Assembly: GCA_900769615.1 (NCBI GenBank)
Contig: CAAGHH010000011.1
Span: forward strand, 37,986 to 101,985
Source of the DNA: Selenomonadales bacterium
GTDB lineage: Bacteria > Bacillota > Negativicutes > Selenomonadales > Selenomonadaceae
Length of the DNA stretch: 64,000 bases
Reading direction: 5' to 3'
Every line of letters starts with the position of its first letter. Positions within the stretch are counted from its first letter, which is position 1. The notes under the pieces are model-generated. The model saw only the letters and a list, made by a program, of their open reading frames with translations, did not search any database and was not told where the DNA came from. This document shows, piece after piece, positions 17,498 to 26,640 of this stretch. The position numbers were made by a program, and so were the translations under genes.

Positions 17498-18700
17498 ATG
17501 GGAAAAGCGTTAATTATTGGTTGTGGCGGTGTTGCTGGTGTTGCTATTCATAAATGCTGTCAGAATTCAGCTGTATTTGATGAAATTATGATTGCTTCGC
17601 GCACTAAAAGCAAATGTGACAAATTGAAGGAAGAACTATCCGGCAAGACTAAAACCAAGATTCATACGGCGCAGGTTGATGCGGATAATGTTGATGAACT
17701 TATCGCTTTAATCAATGATTTTAAACCAGAGGTGGTGCTTAACTTAGCACTTCCGTATCAGGACTTACATATCATGGATGCTTGCCTGGCGACTAAGACA
17801 AATTATGTGGATACAGCTAATTATGAACCCGAAGATACAGCCAAATTTGAGTACAAGTGGCAGTGGGCTTATCGGGAAAAATTCGCCGAAGCTGGCATAA
17901 CGGCACTCCTTGGCTCAGGCTTTGATCCGGGAGTAACTGGCGTATTTAGTGCTTATGCTTTAAAGCATGAATTTGATGAAATAAACTATATTGATATTTT
18001 GGATTGCAATGCTGGTGATCATGGTTATCCCTTCGCTACTAATTTCAATCCGGAGATAAATATCAGAGAGGTTTCGGCTAAAGGCAGCTATTGGGAAAAT
18101 GGTCAATGGGTTGAAACGGAACCAATGGAAATAAAAAGGGTCTATAATTTCCCGGAAATTGGACCTAAGGATATGTATTTATTACATCATGAGGAACTTG
18201 AGAGCTTAGGAATAAATATTCCTGGCATCAAGCGCATCCGCTTTTTTATGACTTTTGGTCAAAGTTACCTTACGCACCTTAAATGCTTGGAAAATGTCGG
18301 CATGACTTCGATTGAACCGATTGAATTTGAAGGCAAAAAGATTGTTCCTTTGCAATTTTTAAAGGCAGTGCTGCCAGATCCAGCGAGCCTTGGTCCACGG
18401 ACTAAAGGCAAGACTAATATCGGCTGCATCTTTAGAGGCAAGAAGGATGGCAAGGATAAGACGTATTATCTGTACAATGTTTGTGATCATCAGGAATGTT
18501 ATAAAGAAGTTGGTTCACAGGCTATATCCTATACTACTGGGGTGCCAGCTATGATTGGTGCAATGCTGGTTATGAATGGTACTTGGAACAAACCAGGTGT
18601 TTATAACATCGAAGAATTCGATCCAGATCCATTTATGGATGCCTTGAATAAATGGGGACTGCCTTGGCAGGAAAGCCATAATCCGGAGCTGGTTGACTGA
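17498..18700 (+). CDS. Carboxynorspermidine/carboxyspermidine dehydrogenase (saccharopine dehydrogenase family)
   Basis: A 400-residue NAD(P)-dependent reductase with N-terminal Rossmann motif LIIGCGGVAGVAIHKC. The family condenses aspartate-semialdehyde with a diamine (putrescine or 1,3-diaminopropane) and reduces the imine. DPGVTGVFSAYALKHEF and the C-terminal VCDHQECYKEVGSQAISYTTGVPA stretch are typical of CASDH and not of lysine-pathway saccharopine dehydrogenase. Strong ribosome site TAGGAGG before ATG 17498. The adjacent decarboxylase gene, overlapping by one base, confirms the pair. Confidence 0.9.
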   Translation: MGKALIIGCGGVAGVAIHKCCQNSAVFDEIMIASRTKSKCDKLKEELSGKTKTKIHTAQVDADNVDELIALINDFKPEVVLNLALPYQDLHIMDACLATKTNYVDTANYEPEDTAKFEYKWQWAYREKFAEAGITALLGSGFDPGVTGVFSAYALKHEFDEINYIDILDCNAGDHGYPFATNFNPEINIREVSAKGSYWENGQWVETEPMEIKRVYNFPEIGPKDMYLLHHEELESLGINIPGIKRIRFFMTFGQSYLTHLKCLENVGMTSIEPIEFEGKKIVPLQFLKAVLPDPASLGPRTKGKTNIGCIFRGKKDGKDKTYYLYNVCDHQECYKEVGSQAISYTTGVPAMIGAMLVMNGTWNKPGVYNIEEFDPDPFMDALNKWGLPWQESHNPELVD

Positions 18701-19836
18701 TGGAAAACTTGATGCAGCCAGAGTGGCTGGAGGTGCCGACACCTGCCTATGTAGTAGCTGACAGCTTGCTTACAAAAAACCTGAAAATATTGCAAGAGCT
18801 GCAAAGTTCTACTGGAGCGAAAGTGCTTTTAGCGCAAAAATGTTTTTCGATGTATCATTATTATCCGCTCATTGGTAATTATTTGGCAGGAACGACTGCT
18901 AGCGGGCTTTATGAAGCTAAACTTGGGCATGAAGAAATGGGCAAAGAAAATCATGTGTTTTCACCAGCTTATAAGGATAGCGAGTTCGCTGAGCTTACGG
19001 ATATTTGCGATCACATTGTATTTAATTCTTTGAAACAGTGGCAAAAATTTGGTCCGCAGGCAATAGCTAAAGGCGTATCGTGTGGCCTTAGGGTAAATCC
19101 TGAGTGTTCAACGCAGGAGCATGCTATTTATGATCCATGCGCTGAAGGCTCGCGCATGGGAGTTAAGCAAAAAGATATCAGCGATGAGAAGCTTACGGGC
19201 TTGGATGGTCTGCATTTTCATACGCTTTGTGAGCAAGGAGCTGATGCGCTGGCAATAACACTAGCGGCAGTAGAGAAGCGTTTTGGAAGTATCTTACCGC
19301 AAATGAAATGGATTAATTTTGGCGGCGGGCATCATATAACCAAAGCTGGCTATGATATTGAGCTTTTAAAACGCTGCATTGCTAAAATGCAGGATAAATA
19401 TGATTTAAAGGTTTATTTGGAACCCGGGGAGGCAGTGGCGCTGAATGCTGGTTTTTTAGTGGCAACGGTACTTGAAATACAGGAAACTAATAAAATTGCT
19501 ATTTTAGATACATCAGCAGCTTGTCATATGCCAGATGTTATTGAAATGCCGTATAGACCGCCAGTAATAGGCGCAGGTGAGCCTGATGAAAAAGCGTATA
19601 CATATACTTTGGCTGGTCCAACCTGTCTGGCTGGTGATACTATTGGCACCTATTCATTTGCTGAGCCATTGCAGGAAGGCAGCCGAGTGGTATTTGGCGA
19701 TATGGCAATTTATACTATGGTTAAAAATAATACTTTTAACGGGATGGCCTTGCCAGATATTATTGCCGCCCATGCTGATCACAGCTGGCAGTTAGTACGT
19801 CATTTTGGCTATGCTGATTTTAAAAACAGACTGTAA
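18700..19836 (+). CDS. nspC: Carboxynorspermidine/carboxyspermidine decarboxylase NspC
   Basis: Fold-III (alanine racemase-like) PLP decarboxylase, 378 residues, removing CO2 from carboxy(nor)spermidine. The PLP lysine is in KVLLAQKCFSMYHYYP; GLRVNPECS, GLHFHTLCEQ, NFGGGHHIT and EPGEAV are family motifs, and the C-terminal AGPTCLAGDTIGTYSF block carries the substrate-binding Cys of the dimer partner. Its start codon shares one base with the stop of the dehydrogenase gene. Last gene of the polyamine operon. Confidence 0.92.
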   Translation: MENLMQPEWLEVPTPAYVVADSLLTKNLKILQELQSSTGAKVLLAQKCFSMYHYYPLIGNYLAGTTASGLYEAKLGHEEMGKENHVFSPAYKDSEFAELTDICDHIVFNSLKQWQKFGPQAIAKGVSCGLRVNPECSTQEHAIYDPCAEGSRMGVKQKDISDEKLTGLDGLHFHTLCEQGADALAITLAAVEKRFGSILPQMKWINFGGGHHITKAGYDIELLKRCIAKMQDKYDLKVYLEPGEAVALNAGFLVATVLEIQETNKIAILDTSAACHMPDVIEMPYRPPVIGAGEPDEKAYTYTLAGPTCLAGDTIGTYSFAEPLQEGSRVVFGDMAIYTMVKNNTFNGMALPDIIAAHADHSWQLVRHFGYADFKNRL

Positions 19837-19882
19837 ATGACACTTTAGTGTAACAGTGTAAACCAAAATTTTAAATTTATGA

Positions 19883-19911
19883 TTGACAGAGCTTTATCCT
19901 TATATTAAGAT
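19883..19911 (+). promoter_or_regulatory. Predicted promoter of guaB
   Basis: TTGACA (19883-19888), 17-base spacer, TAAGAT (19906-19911); guaB starts 75 bases downstream. Confidence 0.7.
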
Positions 19912-19985
19912 ATAAAACAATATACACGGGAATAGTGTAAAAGCTTTATGTTAATGTTAAAAGATCTAAGAAAGAAGGGGTTACG

Positions 19986-21494
19986 TTGGCATTCTATTTT
20001 GAAGAACCATCACACACTTTTGGCGAATATTTACTTGTTCCGGGATATTCCTCGGATAAATGTATCCCAAATAATGTATCACTTAAAACACCTTTGGTAA
20101 AATTCAAAAAAGGTGAGCAGCCAAAGCTTGCCATGAATATTCCAATGACGTCGGCTATTATGCAGGCGGTTTCTAATGATAAGATGGCTATTGCGCTGGC
20201 TCAGGAGGGCGGCGTATCCTTCATTTATGGTTCGCAGTCGATTGAAGCCGAAGCTGCGATGGTTGCCCGCGTAAAAAATTATAAATCTGGTTTTGTCAGC
20301 AGTGATTCTAATATTAAGCCGAGTACGACTTTAGGTGAAATTCTTGATTTGCTGCAAAAGACCAGTCATTCGACGATGGCCGTTACTGCTGATGGTACGC
20401 CTGATGGCAAACTGTTAGGTATTGTTACTAGCCGTGATTATCGGGTTTCGCGCATGTCGCTTGATACTCAGGCTAAAGATTTTATGACGCCGTTTGAGAA
20501 GCTGGTTTATGCTAAAGCTGAGGAAGTTACGACGATAAATCAGGCTAATGACCTTATTTGGGAGAATAAGCTCAATATGCTGCCGATCGTAGATAAAAAC
20601 CAGCATCTCCGCTATATGGTATTCCGCAAGGATTATACTGATAACAAAGAGCATGAGCTGGAATTAATCGATCAGAACAAGCGTTATATCGTTGGTGCTG
20701 GTATCAATACCCGCGATTATGCTGAAAGGGTACCGGCGCTCTTAAAAGCTGGTGCTGATGTACTCTGCATTGATTCTTCCGAAGGTTTTTCTGAGTGGCA
20801 GCGGATTACGCTAAAGTATATCCATAAAAACTTTGGCGAAGATGTCAAAGTTGGTGCTGGTAATGTCGTTGACGCAGAAGGGTTCCGCTTCTTAGCTGAG
20901 GCTGGTGCTGATTTCATTAAAGTTGGTATCGGCGGCGGTTCTATCTGCATTACCCGTGAAACCAAGGGTATCGGTCGTGGTCAGGCTACGGCACTTATAG
21001 ATGTTTGCCGTGAGCGTGATAAATATTACGAAGAAACTGGTGTTTATATTCCAGTTTGCTCCGATGGTGGTATTGTTCATGATTATCATATGACGTTAGC
21101 TCTTGCTATGGGTGCTGATTTCTTGATGCTTGGCCGTTACTTCTCCCGTTTTGATGAGAGCCCGACGGATAAAGTAAAGGTAAATGGTACCTACTACAAA
21201 GAGTATTGGGGCGAAGGTTCTAACCGTGCCCGCAATTGGCAGCGCTATGATTTGGGCGGTGCGCGCAAGCTTTCGTTTGAAGAAGGCGTTGATTCCTATG
21301 TACCTTATGCTGGTCCGCTTAAAGACAACGTTCAGACGACGCTGGCTAAAATTCGCAGCACGATGTGCAACTGCGGTGCGCTTACTTTACCTGAATTCCG
21401 TGATAAAGCTAAGCTTACGCGGGTATCAGCTACGAGTATCGTTGAAGGCGGTTCGCATGATGTTATCTTAAAGGATCGTCTTGGCCGCGAATAA
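19986..21494 (+). CDS. guaB: IMP dehydrogenase GuaB
   Basis: Oxidises IMP to XMP with NAD+, the entry to GMP. 502 residues: the TIM barrel is interrupted by a CBS pair at about 95-220 (KPSTTLGEILDLL, GIVTSRDYRVSR, MLPIVDK). The catalytic Cys is in KVGIGGGSICITRE, the flap and GMP site in SDGGIVHDYHMTLALAMGADFLMLGRYF cut by several residues, and the Arg-Tyr dyad region is near NWQRYDLGG. It belongs to the longer clostridial-type IMPDH, with some extra residues at the N terminus. TTG start at 19986 behind AAGAAGGGG. A single-gene unit with promoter and terminator. Confidence 0.92.
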   Translation: MAFYFEEPSHTFGEYLLVPGYSSDKCIPNNVSLKTPLVKFKKGEQPKLAMNIPMTSAIMQAVSNDKMAIALAQEGGVSFIYGSQSIEAEAAMVARVKNYKSGFVSSDSNIKPSTTLGEILDLLQKTSHSTMAVTADGTPDGKLLGIVTSRDYRVSRMSLDTQAKDFMTPFEKLVYAKAEEVTTINQANDLIWENKLNMLPIVDKNQHLRYMVFRKDYTDNKEHELELIDQNKRYIVGAGINTRDYAERVPALLKAGADVLCIDSSEGFSEWQRITLKYIHKNFGEDVKVGAGNVVDAEGFRFLAEAGADFIKVGIGGGSICITRETKGIGRGQATALIDVCRERDKYYEETGVYIPVCSDGGIVHDYHMTLALAMGADFLMLGRYFSRFDESPTDKVKVNGTYYKEYWGEGSNRARNWQRYDLGGARKLSFEEGVDSYVPYAGPLKDNVQTTLAKIRSTMCNCGALTLPEFRDKAKLTRVSATSIVEGGSHDVILKDRLGRE

Positions 21495-21508
21495 TTAAAT
21501 AATATAGC

Positions 21509-21545
21509 AAAAAACTCTCGCAGTAATTTTAGCGAGAGTTTTTTT
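21509..21545 (+). terminator. Intrinsic terminator of guaB
   Basis: AACTCTCGC pairs with GCGAGAGTT, followed by seven T. Confidence 0.88.
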
Positions 21546-21548
21546 GCT

Positions 21549-21588
21549 GAATAAAATAACGGAATCTGCATTAATTTACAGATTCCGT
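21549..21588 (-). terminator. Intrinsic terminator of dapL
   Basis: ACGGAATCTG (21559-21568) pairs with CAGATTCCGT (21579-21588); on the reverse strand a T-rich tail follows. Confidence 0.75.
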
Positions 21589-21605
21589 CAGATTGAGTTT
21601 TACTA

Positions 21606-22841
21606 TCAGAAGTGTAATTTGTTTTTGATGCGTTCTACAGCACGGAGCGTATTTTCCCGATCACCAAATGAGGTAAGACGGAAGTAACCTTCGCCGCAAG
21701 GACCAAAGCCAGCTCCTGGGGTGCCAACGATATTTACTTCGCTTAAGAGTTTATCAAAGAAATCCCATGATGGCATATCATTCGGGGTCTTAAGCCAGAT
21801 GTAAGGAGCGTTAACACCGCCATAAGCCGTGATACCAGCAGCCTTTAGACCTTCACGGATTATGCGGGCATTTTCCATGTAATAAGCAATGGTTTCTTTG
21901 ACCTGTTTTTTACCTTCTTCGCTGTAAATAGCAGCGGCACCGCGCTGAACAATGTAAGCTGTGCCATTGAATTTGGTGGTATGGCGGCGATTCCAAAGTT
22001 TGTTGAATTCAACGATTGTGCCATCATTAGCTTTGCCTTTGACAGTTTTTGGAATGATAGTATAACCGCAACGAGTACCAGTAAAACCAGCCGTTTTGGA
22101 GAAGGAACGGAATTCGATAGCGACATCCTTAGCGCCCTCAATTTCGTAGATGGAACGGGGAACAGCTTCTTCTGTAATATAAGCGGCATAGGCTGCGTCA
22201 AAGAGAATGACCGAATCATTGGCTTTAGCATAATCAACCCATTTTTTTAATTCCTCGCGGGAAAGGGTTGTGCCAGTCGGATTGTTCGGGCAGCAAAGAT
22301 AAATCATATCAACATGCTCTTTAGGCAGTGCCGGCGCAAAATTATTGCTAGCGTCACAAGGAAGGTAGGTTACGCCTTCAAAATGACCATCTTTTTTGAG
22401 CGTGCCGGTACGTCCTGCCATTACATTGGTATCAAGGTATACTGGATAGACAGGATCGGTGATAGCAACTTTATTGTCAGTGCCAAAGATTTCCTGAATG
22501 TTACCGCAGTCACTCTTGGAACCATCGCTGACAAAAATTTCATCACTATCAATCTGAATGCCGCGTTTGGTGTAATTGTTTTCAATGATAGCCTCAGTCA
22601 GAAAAGAATATCCCTGCTCCGGACCGTAACCGTGGAAAGTTTCAGCATGAGCCATTTCATCAACGGCTTTGTGCATGGCTTCGATGCAGGCTGCGGGAAG
22701 CGGCTGAGTAACATCGCCAATACCAAGGCGGATAATATCAGCTTCAGGATGAGCTTCTTTGAAGGCAGCTACCCGGCGGGCGATTTCTGCAAACAGGTAA
22801 CTCCCTGGAAGTTTCAAGTAGTTATCATTAATAGTTGCCAT
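21606..22841 (-). CDS. dapL: LL-diaminopimelate aminotransferase DapL
   Basis: Converts tetrahydrodipicolinate directly to LL-diaminopimelate with glutamate as donor, in lysine and peptidoglycan synthesis. 411 residues of fold-I PLP enzyme: ADIIRLGIGDVTQPLP, FVSDGSKSDCGNIQEIFG, CCPNNPTGTTLS and the PLP-lysine motif EFRSFSKTAGFTGTRCGYT. It shares the DapL subfamily signature SDCGNIQ. AAAGGAG lies before the start. Transcribed alone, convergent with guaB. Confidence 0.95.
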   Translation of the reverse strand: MATINDNYLKLPGSYLFAEIARRVAAFKEAHPEADIIRLGIGDVTQPLPAACIEAMHKAVDEMAHAETFHGYGPEQGYSFLTEAIIENNYTKRGIQIDSDEIFVSDGSKSDCGNIQEIFGTDNKVAITDPVYPVYLDTNVMAGRTGTLKKDGHFEGVTYLPCDASNNFAPALPKEHVDMIYLCCPNNPTGTTLSREELKKWVDYAKANDSVILFDAAYAAYITEEAVPRSIYEIEGAKDVAIEFRSFSKTAGFTGTRCGYTIIPKTVKGKANDGTIVEFNKLWNRRHTTKFNGTAYIVQRGAAAIYSEEGKKQVKETIAYYMENARIIREGLKAAGITAYGGVNAPYIWLKTPNDMPSWDFFDKLLSEVNIVGTPGAGFGPCGEGYFRLTSFGDRENTLRAVERIKNKLHF

Positions 22842-23269
22842 AAATTTATCGTCTCCTTTATAACTATTATCACTATGACATTTTTATCATATTATAACAT
22901 AATACTATATACTATGCATGTTCAAAGTAAATAAAAAAAATATCTGCGAATTGCATAACCAGCAGTTATACAATGCATAATGAATAAAAAACAATAAACC
23001 AATGTTAATTTAACATAAATTAAATTAATTATTTACAAAAATCATTATTAATAATATTTACTTATGAAAGCATTATGTTGTATAATAGCAAGCGGAAAAA
23101 GCAGTTTGTTATGCGCTTTAGCTGTTTAATCCCATTAAAAAGAATTATAAAAAAATAATTAAAACAGTTTGCAGGATTTTTTTTAACGGGAGAGAATAGT
23201 AAAAAGCAAGGGGAAGCAATTTGAAACATAACTGCTTTAAGGAATTATAAGGAAAGGGAGAGATTAACT
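22842..23269. other. 428-bp gap between divergent dapL and dcuB
   Basis: Very AT-rich, no convincing open frame. It should hold the dapL promoter (reverse) and the dcuB promoter and long leader (forward). The leader region 23087-23269 contains a T8 run at about 23177-23184 and repeated CAGTTTG elements, but no recognisable riboswitch. Confidence 0.5.
23058..23086 (+). promoter_or_regulatory. Predicted promoter of dcuB
   Basis: TTACTT (23058-23063), 17-base spacer, TATAAT (23081-23086). It would give a 5' leader of about 175 nt. Confidence 0.5.
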
Positions 23270-24610
23270 ATGGAAATGTTACTCGGTCTCATTGTACTGC
23301 TGGCCTGCCTGGTTATCGGTGTCCGTCATGGCGGTATCGGCCTGGCTGTTATCAGTGGTATTGGTCTGACTATTTTTACGTTTGTATTTGGTTACAAACC
23401 GGGCACTCCGCCAATTGGCGTTATGCTCACCATTCTTGCTGTCGTAACTTGTGCTGGTTTTCTGCAAACTTCCGGCGGTTTGACAGTTATGCTTAAATAT
23501 GCGGAGAAATTCCTTCGCAGCAACCCGAAACGGGTTACGATTTATGCACCGCTTACGACTTGGTTCTTAACGGTACTTTGCGGTACTGGCCATGTCGTTT
23601 ATACGATGTATCCGATTATTTATGATATTGCTATTAAACAGGGAATTCGTCCTGAGCGTCCGATGGCAGTATCCTCGGTTGCCTGCCAGGCTGCTATCTG
23701 TGCTTCCCCAGTATCCGTTGCTGTTGTTTCAATCGTTGGCTTTATGGCTGCTGCTGGTTATGAATATACTGTTTTACAGGTATTGTCAGTTTCTATGACA
23801 GCTACTTGCTTTGGTGTTATCTGTGCTGCTATCTGGTCTTATCGCCGTGGTAAGGATCTTGATAAGGATGAGCGTTTCCAGGAATTCATCAAAGATCCGG
23901 AAAATCGCGAGTATGTTTATGGTGAAGGCGAATCGCTCATGAATAAAGAATTGCCAAAATCATATTATCATGCGATGTATATTTTCTTCATCGGTATCTT
24001 TATCATAGCTTTCCTCGGAAATGCGCCATCGCTGTTACCGCATTTCCCAGATGCCAAAGGTGTTATGAAGGCTGTTTCGATGACGACTATCATTCAGATG
24101 GTTATGCTCACGGTAGCAGCTGTTATCCTCTTTGTTTGCAAAATCAAGGCTAAAGATGTTGGCAACAGTCAGGTATTCCGTTCTGGTATCGTAGCACTTG
24201 TATCAGTTTATGGTGTTGCTTGGATGGCTGATACTTATTTTGCTAATCACATGAAAATTCTTAAGGATTGGTTGGGCTTAGCTGTTCAGACTTATCCGTG
24301 GGCTTATGCAGTATTTGCATTCCTTACGTCTAAACTGGTTAACTCGCAGGCAGCAGCTATTGCTATTGTTATGCCGCTGGCTTTGAAGGTAGGTATGGAT
24401 CCAGTTATGATCATGTCCTTCATTTCGGCTTGCTATGGTTACTTCTTCCTGCCGACTTATCCATCTGACCTTGCCTGCATCGGTTTTGACCGTTCGGGCA
24501 CGACTTGTATCGGAAAATATATTCTTAACCACAGCTTCATGATTCCAGGTCTTATCATTGTAACGACTGGCTGCTGCATGGGCTTTGTGGTAGCACATAT
24601 TGTTTTATAA
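23270..24610 (+). CDS. dcuB: Anaerobic C4-dicarboxylate transporter DcuB
   Basis: Inner-membrane antiporter exchanging fumarate, malate or aspartate for succinate. 446 residues, the same length as E. coli DcuB, and alignable by eye along the whole chain: VLCGTGHVVYTMYPIIYDIAIK, RPERPMAVSS, ASPVSVAVVS, GKDLDKDERFQEF, PENREYVYGE, VNSQAAAIAIVMPLA, FLPTYPSDLACIGFDRSGT. About ten to twelve hydrophobic segments. It suggests fumarate respiration or succinate export, as in propionate/succinate-forming Negativicutes. A strong GGAAAGGGAGAG ribosome site precedes the ATG. Confidence 0.93.
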   Translation: MEMLLGLIVLLACLVIGVRHGGIGLAVISGIGLTIFTFVFGYKPGTPPIGVMLTILAVVTCAGFLQTSGGLTVMLKYAEKFLRSNPKRVTIYAPLTTWFLTVLCGTGHVVYTMYPIIYDIAIKQGIRPERPMAVSSVACQAAICASPVSVAVVSIVGFMAAAGYEYTVLQVLSVSMTATCFGVICAAIWSYRRGKDLDKDERFQEFIKDPENREYVYGEGESLMNKELPKSYYHAMYIFFIGIFIIAFLGNAPSLLPHFPDAKGVMKAVSMTTIIQMVMLTVAAVILFVCKIKAKDVGNSQVFRSGIVALVSVYGVAWMADTYFANHMKILKDWLGLAVQTYPWAYAVFAFLTSKLVNSQAAAIAIVMPLALKVGMDPVMIMSFISACYGYFFLPTYPSDLACIGFDRSGTTCIGKYILNHSFMIPGLIIVTTGCCMGFVVAHIVL

Positions 24611-24653
24611 TATTATCATAAATATTATAAATTAATAATGCTGACTAAGGCAG

Positions 24654-24688
24654 AAAAGACCGTCATCGAATTGAGATGACGGTCTTTT
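24654..24688. terminator. Bidirectional terminator between dcuB and lysR
   Basis: AAAAGACCGTCATC (24654-24667) pairs with GATGACGGTCTTTT (24675-24688); it has A and T runs on both sides and lies between convergent genes. Confidence 0.9.
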
Positions 24689-24708
24689 GCTGTTGATTTT
24701 TTCTGATT

Positions 24709-25611
24709 TTAAAGGGCAGGAATATCTAAATTTTTATGTTTCTTTAAAATATCCTTGCAGAAATCAATAAATGATTTAGCTGCGCGTGAAATATAACGAT
24801 CTTTTTTCCAAGCCAGGCCAACATCAACAAACATTGGTTCAGCTAAAGGAATAGCCTTGACGCCAGGTTCATCTTCAACTACCATATCCAAAAGGAACGC
24901 GATGCCAACGCCACTGGCCACTAGCCCGCGCAACGTAACAACCTGATTGGATTCTAAGACAATGTTTGGTTCAATGCTGGCATTTTTCATTTTAGTCATG
25001 AGGGTTTGCCGCAAAAATGAACCTTCTTTTAGCATGATGATATTTTCTTCGGCAATATCTTCAAGGGAAATGCTGCTTTTATTAGCAAGTGGACTGCTTT
25101 CTGGTACACAGCATACGACCTGACTTTTGGCCATTGGCAGAAGCTGCAAATGGTTAGAAGCACCTGAGATAATGATGATACCAAAGTCTAGTTCGTCGCG
25201 CTCAAGCTGTTCGCGAATCGACATCGAGCCTTCCTCGTGCATGAAAATGTCGAGATGAGAATAGCGGCGCTGGAAGCTTGAGAAAATACGCGGAAAGAGA
25301 TAGGCACCCATCATAGGCGGGATACCTATTTTTATAGTGCCCTTTTGCAGCTGCTTGTAGTCGTTTACTTCAAGGACTGCATCTTGGATGTTGCGCAGTG
25401 CCAGCTCAACCCGATTAAGGAATACGGCGCCTTCTGGGGTAAGAGATAGCTGCTTTTGGCTGCGATCAAACAGCTGGATACCTAGTTCGGCTTCGAGTTT
25501 TTTTATAGCAACGGTAATATTAGGCTGGGAAACGCGCAGCCTTTCTGCAGCCCGGGTAATATTTCGCAGTCGGCTAGCCATTTGGAAATATTCGAGTTGT
25601 CTTAATTCCAT
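24709..25611 (-). CDS. LysR family transcriptional regulator
   Basis: 300 residues. The N-terminal winged helix is typical: MELRQLEYFQMASRLRNITRAAERLRVSQPNITVAIKKLE broken here only by my reading of the HTH at about 18-38. A LysR substrate domain (about 90-290) follows with GTIKIGIPPMMGAYLFP and VASGVGIAFL. The effector is unknown. It is convergent with dcuB and divergent from motA, so neither is clearly its target; the CynR/CysB-like architecture gives no ligand hint. Confidence 0.88.
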   Translation of the reverse strand: MELRQLEYFQMASRLRNITRAAERLRVSQPNITVAIKKLEAELGIQLFDRSQKQLSLTPEGAVFLNRVELALRNIQDAVLEVNDYKQLQKGTIKIGIPPMMGAYLFPRIFSSFQRRYSHLDIFMHEEGSMSIREQLERDELDFGIIIISGASNHLQLLPMAKSQVVCCVPESSPLANKSSISLEDIAEENIIMLKEGSFLRQTLMTKMKNASIEPNIVLESNQVVTLRGLVASGVGIAFLLDMVVEDEPGVKAIPLAEPMFVDVGLAWKKDRYISRAAKSFIDFCKDILKKHKNLDIPAL

Positions 25612-25865
25612 GTTATCGCTTCTTTCTCTATAAATTGATTTTATCTTACACCATTATATCATATTTTTGATGAATATATGATAAGATAAGAAAAATTTAT
25701 CAGAAAAATTTATAAAATTAAAAGAAAAATTTTTTCTTGTATCTTTTGTAGGATTTTAGCAATAAATATGGAATAATATAATTTAGGTGTAGTAGATTTT
25801 TTGCAAGCATTGCACGTTAAAGCTAGTTCTTATAGCATTAAGGAAGATGTAGGGGGGCTTTTATT

Positions 25866-26639
25866 TTGGAAATGTCAACAGTTATTGGTGTATTTATGGG
25901 ATTTATTTCTGTATTCGTCGGAATGATCCTGAAAGGTGCACCACTTACCGCAATGAATAACCCAGCGGCATTCCTGATAATTATTGGTGGTACTTTTTCG
26001 TGTCTATTCATAGGCTTCAATATGAATCAGCTGAAAACGTTGCCTAAATTAGTAAAAATGACTTTTCATAAACCAGCTTTGCATGAAAAGGCCGAGCTTT
26101 TAAAGCTTTTTATTGAATTGTCACAGATTGCACGCCGGGAAGGTATTCTAGCACTTGAAGGCAGAGTACAGGATATTGATGATCCGTTTTTCCGTACCGG
26201 ACTAGGCATGGTTATTGATGGTATGGATCCGGATTTTGTAAGTGATGTACTCGATGCTGAACTGGCTGTTATGCAGGAACGCCATTCCGTTGGACGTTCG
26301 ATACTTACTCAGGCAGGAACCTATGCGCCGACACTTGGTGTACTGGGTGCCGTTGTCGGTCTTATCGCCGCTTTAGGCAACTTGAACGATGTTAATAAAT
26401 TAGGTCATGCTATTGCCGCAGCTTTTGTTGCTACAATTTTAGGTATCTTCTCAGCTTATGTAATTTACTTGCCACTAGCTAATAAATTAAAATTGCTGTC
26501 AGAGGCTGAAGTCAGTGAAAAGCGCATGATTATTGAGGGTATCCTGTCCTTGCAGGCAGGCGATTCACCAACAGCAATTGAAGCTAAATTAATGGTCTTT
26601 ATCCCGCAGTCGGAACGTGAGGGCATTAAGGAGAACTGA
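25866..26639 (+). CDS. motA: Flagellar motor stator protein MotA
   Basis: 257-residue inner-membrane proton (or sodium) channel subunit with four hydrophobic segments at about 7-26, 34-52, 150-170 and 180-205. GGTFSCLFIGFN, the cytoplasmic loop with REGILALE and DPFFRTGLGMVIDG, and TYAPTLGVLGAVVGLI are MotA hallmarks and distinguish it from ExbB/TolQ. TTG 25866 is chosen because the GGGGGG ribosome site is 8 bases upstream; ATG 25872 is the alternative. One base separates its stop from motB. Confidence 0.93.
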   Translation: MEMSTVIGVFMGFISVFVGMILKGAPLTAMNNPAAFLIIIGGTFSCLFIGFNMNQLKTLPKLVKMTFHKPALHEKAELLKLFIELSQIARREGILALEGRVQDIDDPFFRTGLGMVIDGMDPDFVSDVLDAELAVMQERHSVGRSILTQAGTYAPTLGVLGAVVGLIAALGNLNDVNKLGHAIAAAFVATILGIFSAYVIYLPLANKLKLLSEAEVSEKRMIIEGILSLQAGDSPTAIEAKLMVFIPQSEREGIKEN

Positions 26640-26640
26640 T

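Noticed and set aside
19837..19882. Terminator after nspC
   Set aside because: ACACTTTAGTGT can form only a tiny stem without a T-tract; too weak to call.
22314..22934. 206-codon open frame on the forward strand
   Set aside because: It is antisense to dapL and its leader; the dapL reading has all family motifs and this frame resembles nothing.
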